From: JAEXOD01 sp963663265
GTDB lineage: Bacteria; Bacteroidota; Ignavibacteria; Ignavibacteriales; Melioribacteraceae
DNA: 64,000 bases
Reading direction: 5' to 3'
Assembly: GCA_963663265.2 (NCBI GenBank)
Contig: CAXXXM010000001.1
Coordinates: 1,240,001-1,304,000 of the forward strand
The notes below the pieces were generated by a model. The model did no database searches. It was not told the DNA's origin and saw only the letters and a program-made list of their open reading frames with translations. Of the stretch, positions 61,423 through 64,000 are shown in pieces. Every line of letters starts with the position of its first letter. Positions within the stretch are counted from its first letter, which is position 1. Made by a program: the position numbers and the translations under genes.

Positions 61423-61693
61423 AATCTTTCTGGTAGTACATTTTATAGAAAAAGTATTCGCCAATTGTTAATAGTGTTAAAGAAATGGTATCTCTATCAA
61501 AATAAATCCCAAAACCCTTTGGAGAAATAATCAATTTTGTTAAAAATGTTGTTAAAGACCAACCTATTGCAAATAGTATAATTATTAAAAATGTATTGGT
61601 TATACCAGATGTAATTGATTCATCTTGCCATTTTTTTGAAAAAATGGTAAGAATAAAAATAAAGTGTAAAAAGAAAATTAATCCTACTATCAT
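61397..61693 (-). CDS. Small membrane protein of unknown function
   Basis: A 98-residue protein with three hydrophobic helices (about 1-18, 28-52 and 62-85), followed by a charged tail DFIEVDKGK. I do not recognise it. It begins at ATG 61693, 4 nt before the stop of the upstream gene (ATGA overlap). It is the last of a minus-strand set with a similar small membrane protein, a DUF2085 protein and an NHL protein. The last 26 nt overlap tonB. Confidence 0.6.
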   Translation of the reverse strand: MIVGLIFFLHFIFILTIFSKKWQDESITSGITNTFLIIILFAIGWSLTTFLTKLIISPKGFGIYFDRDTISLTLLTIGEYFFYKMYYQKDFIEVDKGK

Positions 61694-62196
61694 ATAATTT
61701 CGTTATTTTTTTTGTTAAGAATCTGCATGGCAATTAATCCACCAATTAGACCAAATATAATATTAATAAAAAAGTTATTAACAACAATAGAAAATGAATA
61801 AATTAAAGAAAATCCATAATGAGTAATATCATACACTACTCCAGTTAGAATTTTTGATACTTCTTTGCGAATTGTTTCATCTATGGGAAATTCACTTAGC
61901 ATTTTATTAATCTCCGGAATCGAAACAATTAAATCATTTGTTTTTGTAATTAATGTAATAAGTATCTCAAACAGACTACTAAAAATCGCAGCATTTAATC
62001 CAGTCAAAAAGCCAAACACTGAAGCTTTTTTAATTGTTATTTTTGAATAATCTTTATTTGCTTTTTGTTGAAGCAATAAAGAGAAATATGCAGCAAAAGG
62101 AATAATTAAACAGCATGCAAAACTTTTGGCAACCGGAACAATTTGAAAAACACCGGCACCAAAACCTGTAACAAAAGTTGAAATGTATTTTTTCAT
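61690..62196 (-). CDS. Membrane protein of unknown function, DUF4199-like
   Basis: A 168-residue protein with four hydrophobic regions and a helical stretch (about 90-120) between. TGFGAGVFQIVPVAKSFACCLIIPFAAYF at the start contains a Cys pair. Its hydrophobic profile and size resemble small Bacteroidota membrane proteins of the DUF4199 kind, but this is not a confident match. The start codon shares one base with the DUF2085 stop, and the end overlaps the next gene by 4 nt, which indicates an operon. Confidence 0.6.
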   Translation of the reverse strand: MKKYISTFVTGFGAGVFQIVPVAKSFACCLIIPFAAYFSLLLQQKANKDYSKITIKKASVFGFLTGLNAAIFSSLFEILITLITKTNDLIVSIPEINKMLSEFPIDETIRKEVSKILTGVVYDITHYGFSLIYSFSIVVNNFFINIIFGLIGGLIAMQILNKKNNEII

Positions 62197-62666
62197 TACT
62201 CTTTTTCTTTGTTATAATAAAATTCAAAAAGACCTTTGTAAAGATATAAAAAACAAACAAAACCTAAAAATATTCCGCTTAAAATACTTATAAAACTATT
62301 ATAATCGTATAATCCAATATTCACAAAAAAAACATCTAAAAACATAAATCCCAATAATGCCATAAAATAGCTGCGTTTCAAATACTTAAATAGTTTTTCA
62401 TAAAATAAGGATAAAAATGCAGCCAGCCAAGCACCAAAATATAACCCTGTACACCTTATACATACAAGACTATGAACATCACATATAGCCAAAGATTTTG
62501 AACTATCTTGATGACACACCAAAGAAAACATCCCTTTTAAAAATGGAATTAACACATACAAATTATTTACCGCTTTAGCTATAATCTCAAAAAATATTAA
62601 GATTATCCAAATTGATATCATAGAAAATAGAGTAATCCTAAGAAATAAGCTATTTTGTGATTTCAT
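62196..62666 (-). CDS. DUF2085 membrane protein
   Basis: A 156-residue protein with four or five helices and the DUF2085 motif CHQDSS followed by VHSLVCIRCTGLYFGAW, where Cys and His residues are conserved. ATG 62666 has GAG 5 nt upstream; an upstream TTG at 62675 is less likely. The gene overlaps the end of the NHL gene. The function of DUF2085 is unknown; the spaced cysteines (CHQ, CIRC) suggest a metal site or disulfide. Confidence 0.75.
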   Translation of the reverse strand: MKSQNSLFLRITLFSMISIWIILIFFEIIAKAVNNLYVLIPFLKGMFSLVCHQDSSKSLAICDVHSLVCIRCTGLYFGAWLAAFLSLFYEKLFKYLKRSYFMALLGFMFLDVFFVNIGLYDYNSFISILSGIFLGFVCFLYLYKGLFEFYYNKEKE

Positions 62667-63486
62667 ATATCTCAATGCATTTATGATTTAATATAAACAG
62701 CTTAGAATCTATGGAATAAGCTTCAATAATCTTTGAATCTAAATTTATTGTGATATTAACAAATCCACTTGAAAGATTAGCTAAATCAATAAAACTTATT
62801 CTTTCATCACTTGATATCGTCATCGTTGAATTGTAAATCTTAATACTGTGAGCAGGGAAGTTTATTGGTAGTTGAATAATCCCATTACCATATTGATCAT
62901 ATACATATATTTTATTTTCATTAAGAACAAATACTTTGCCGTCAGGAGATATTGCAAATTTATCAGGAGTAACCAAAGAATATTCTCCTGCATCAAAACT
63001 TCCAATTTGTTGTAAAAATCTGCCGGTTAAATCATACTTTAGAATTCTTTTATTATACGAATCTAATACTAATAAATCACTTTGGTTACTAATGGAAAAG
63101 CAAGTGGGCTTTTCGAAAATATACATCGAAGATTCATTATCGCTTGTCTTAAACTCAGAAAGGTAATTAAGGTTTTTATCAAAGATTTGAATTCTGTCAT
63201 TATTTTTATCACAAACATAAACATTTAATTCATTAGCAAACACATCAGAAGGATCATCGAAAAGCCCATTTTTCCAACCATACCCACCGACTTCTTTTAA
63301 TACATTCCCATCATTATCAATTTTATACACTTCGTTTTTTGAATTATCCGATACATAAAAACTTCCAGAGGGAATTATACAAAACGATGCTGCATTTTTA
63401 AATTTTCCAATTGATTTTACATAATTAATTGTTTGAGCATTAATTAAAAAAGAAGTAAACAGAATAACTATAAATAATTTACGCAT
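62650..63486 (-). CDS. Exported NHL-repeat protein
   Basis: A 278-residue protein with a signal peptide (ending FLINAQT) and NHL beta-propeller repeats: IPSGSFYVSDNSKNEVYKID, GGYGWKNGLFDDPSDVFANELNVYVCDKNNDRIQIFDKN and FAISPDGKVFVLNENKIYVYDQ. About five blades can be counted. NHL propellers bind proteins or ligands on the cell surface or periplasm; the role here is unknown. It starts the minus-strand cluster of small membrane proteins, whose genes follow with overlaps. Region 63487-63594 has no gene. Confidence 0.8.
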   Translation of the reverse strand: MRKLFIVILFTSFLINAQTINYVKSIGKFKNAASFCIIPSGSFYVSDNSKNEVYKIDNDGNVLKEVGGYGWKNGLFDDPSDVFANELNVYVCDKNNDRIQIFDKNLNYLSEFKTSDNESSMYIFEKPTCFSISNQSDLLVLDSYNKRILKYDLTGRFLQQIGSFDAGEYSLVTPDKFAISPDGKVFVLNENKIYVYDQYGNGIIQLPINFPAHSIKIYNSTMTISSDERISFIDLANLSSGFVNITINLDSKIIEAYSIDSKLFILNHKCIEIYEITK

Positions 63487-63594
63487 TTGTGAACCAATTA
63501 ATATTTATTAGATAAATATAATTAAAAACTCCAAAACTTTAATAATAATTATTGATTTATTTCTAATTCTTGTTTATTTTTATAGTCTTAATTT

Positions 63595-63667
63595 TGCCCT
63601 GTGGTGTAATTGGCAACACGTCTGACTCTGGATCAGAAAAGTCTAGGTTCGAGCCCTGGCAGGGCAG
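63595..63667 (+). tRNA. tRNA-Gln (anticodon CTG)
   Basis: A 73-nt cloverleaf: TGCCCTG (63595-63601) pairs with CAGGGCA (63660-63666), with G73 at 63667. The anticodon stem TCTGA/TCAGA encloses CTCTGGA, so the anticodon is CTG, reading CAG glutamine codons. The T arm contains GGTTCGAGCC. CCA is not encoded. Confidence 0.94.
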
Positions 63668-63670
63668 CTT

Positions 63671-63694
63671 AAAGCGGATTTATCCGCTTTTTTT
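63671..63694 (+). terminator. Terminator after tRNA-Gln
   Basis: AAAGCGGAT (63671-63679) pairs with ATCCGCTTT (63682-63690), followed by a T run to 63694. It begins 3 nt after the tRNA end. Confidence 0.85.
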
Positions 63695-63722
63695 ATTGTG
63701 TACTGAATTCATTTAAACTTGT

Positions 63723-64000
63723 TTAGTATATTATATTAAACAAATAACCAACTATCATTATTCCTGTTGCAACTATTCCAATAAAAGAAAGTATTAATTG
63801 TATTTTTAGTACTTTTTTTAAAATTATTAGTTCCGGTAGTGATAATGCAATAACACTCATCATAAAAGCTAATACTGTACCAAGTGCAGCCCCTTTACCA
63901 AGCAAAGCTTGTACAATTGGAATAATACCTGCTGCATTTGAATACATTGGAATTCCTAAAATAACTGAAATAGGAACAGACCACCAAACACTTTTTCCCA
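63723..64000 (-). CDS. Permease of the ArsP/YraQ (UPF0718/DUF318) type, C-terminal part only
   Basis: The frame stays open beyond 63947 to the window edge, so the visible 92 residues are the C-terminus. The sequence from GKSVWWSVPISVILGIPMYS through NAAGIIPIVQALLGKGAALG and AFMMSVIALSLPELIILKKVLK resembles the last conserved block of these permeases, followed by two helices ending YLFNIIY. ArsP/YraQ-type permeases export organoarsenicals or other small substrates; substrate cannot be told here. The N-terminus and the Cys-containing parts are outside the window. Confidence 0.75.
   Translation of the reverse strand, partial: GKSVWWSVPISVILGIPMYSNAAGIIPIVQALLGKGAALGTVLAFMMSVIALSLPELIILKKVLKIQLILSFIGIVATGIMIVGYLFNIIY

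Noticed and set aside
63589..63596. TAATTTTG resembling a -7 promoter element
   Set aside because: It overlaps the first bases of tRNA-Gln, so transcription would start inside the tRNA.
1..64000. CRISPR arrays, insertion sequences, integrases or phage genes
   Set aside because: I looked for regularly spaced repeats, transposase-like frames and attachment sites and saw none; gene content is housekeeping and envelope throughout.

Overview
The window is 64 kb of strongly AT-rich, densely packed bacterial chromosome. Several features point to the Bacteroidota/Chlorobiota (FCB) side of the tree, probably an Ignavibacteria- or Kapabacteria-like organism; this is inference, because no rRNA is present. 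The evidence is an alternative complex III cluster instead of a bc1 complex, two promoters of the Bacteroidota type (TTTG, 19-20 nt, TAnnTTTG), a DUF4270-like lipoprotein next to glycogen synthase, a GWxTD protein, HU-plus-SPOR architecture, TonB/ExbBD with outer-membrane barrels, and a tetrahydrobiopterin gene set like that of green sulfur bacteria. I see no CRISPR array, transposase, integrase or phage gene, so this looks like core rather than mobile DNA.

Layout. 1-3275 (minus): the lower part of histidine degradation (hutI, ftcD, cyclodeaminase) running into a NamZ-type cell-wall hydrolase cut by the window edge. 3398-12256 (plus): glgA, a surface lipoprotein, an outer-membrane barrel and a TPR protein, then glyA, tatC, a prenyl diphosphate synthase and a MORN-like protein. 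12436-22970 (plus): the respiratory block. It holds actA, a 60-residue Tat-signal protein, actB, actC, a fused actD-actE, actF, a membrane-anchored cytochrome c, two small NorE/NorF-like (oxidase subunit III/IV-like) proteins and an unrecognised multi-pass membrane protein. 23059-31045: prmC, dtd, a phosphomutase-like metalloenzyme, comEC, murB, an MFS transporter and an HD protein. 31049-44302: ybjQ, alr, an unknown helical protein, manC, an RpiB-like protein lacking the usual catalytic cysteine, pyrK-pyrD, folC, rho, a GWxTD lipoprotein, pdxA, a methyltransferase, ftsE, adk and tadA.

44333-47452: tRNA-Arg, a dodecin, two peroxiredoxins, then PTP synthase, folE and an SDR that together look like a tetrahydrobiopterin pathway. 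47494-49704: an ECF sigma factor and anti-sigma protein flanked by two Spy/CpxP-like periplasmic proteins, resembling an envelope-stress module. 49799-53099: tRNA-Leu, a frameshifted TPR lipid- or envelope-exported protein, an outer-membrane barrel, and a fusion of a dolichol/phytol-kinase-like domain to DUF92. 53101-61422: one long operon of a 988-residue TPR protein, a barrel with a possible TonB box, an HU-acidic linker-TM-SPOR protein, ExbB/TolQ, ExbD/TolR and TonB. 61397-64000: a minus-strand cluster of small membrane proteins and an NHL protein, tRNA-Gln with its terminator, and the C-terminus of an ArsP/YraQ-like permease. No gap without a gene exceeds 300 bases.

The parts that deserve attention are the respiratory block with its unusual additions and absent oxidase catalytic subunits, the BH4 cluster, the TonB-HU-SPOR operon, the sigma/Spy module, the prenol-kinase/DUF92 fusion and the altered RpiB homologue.
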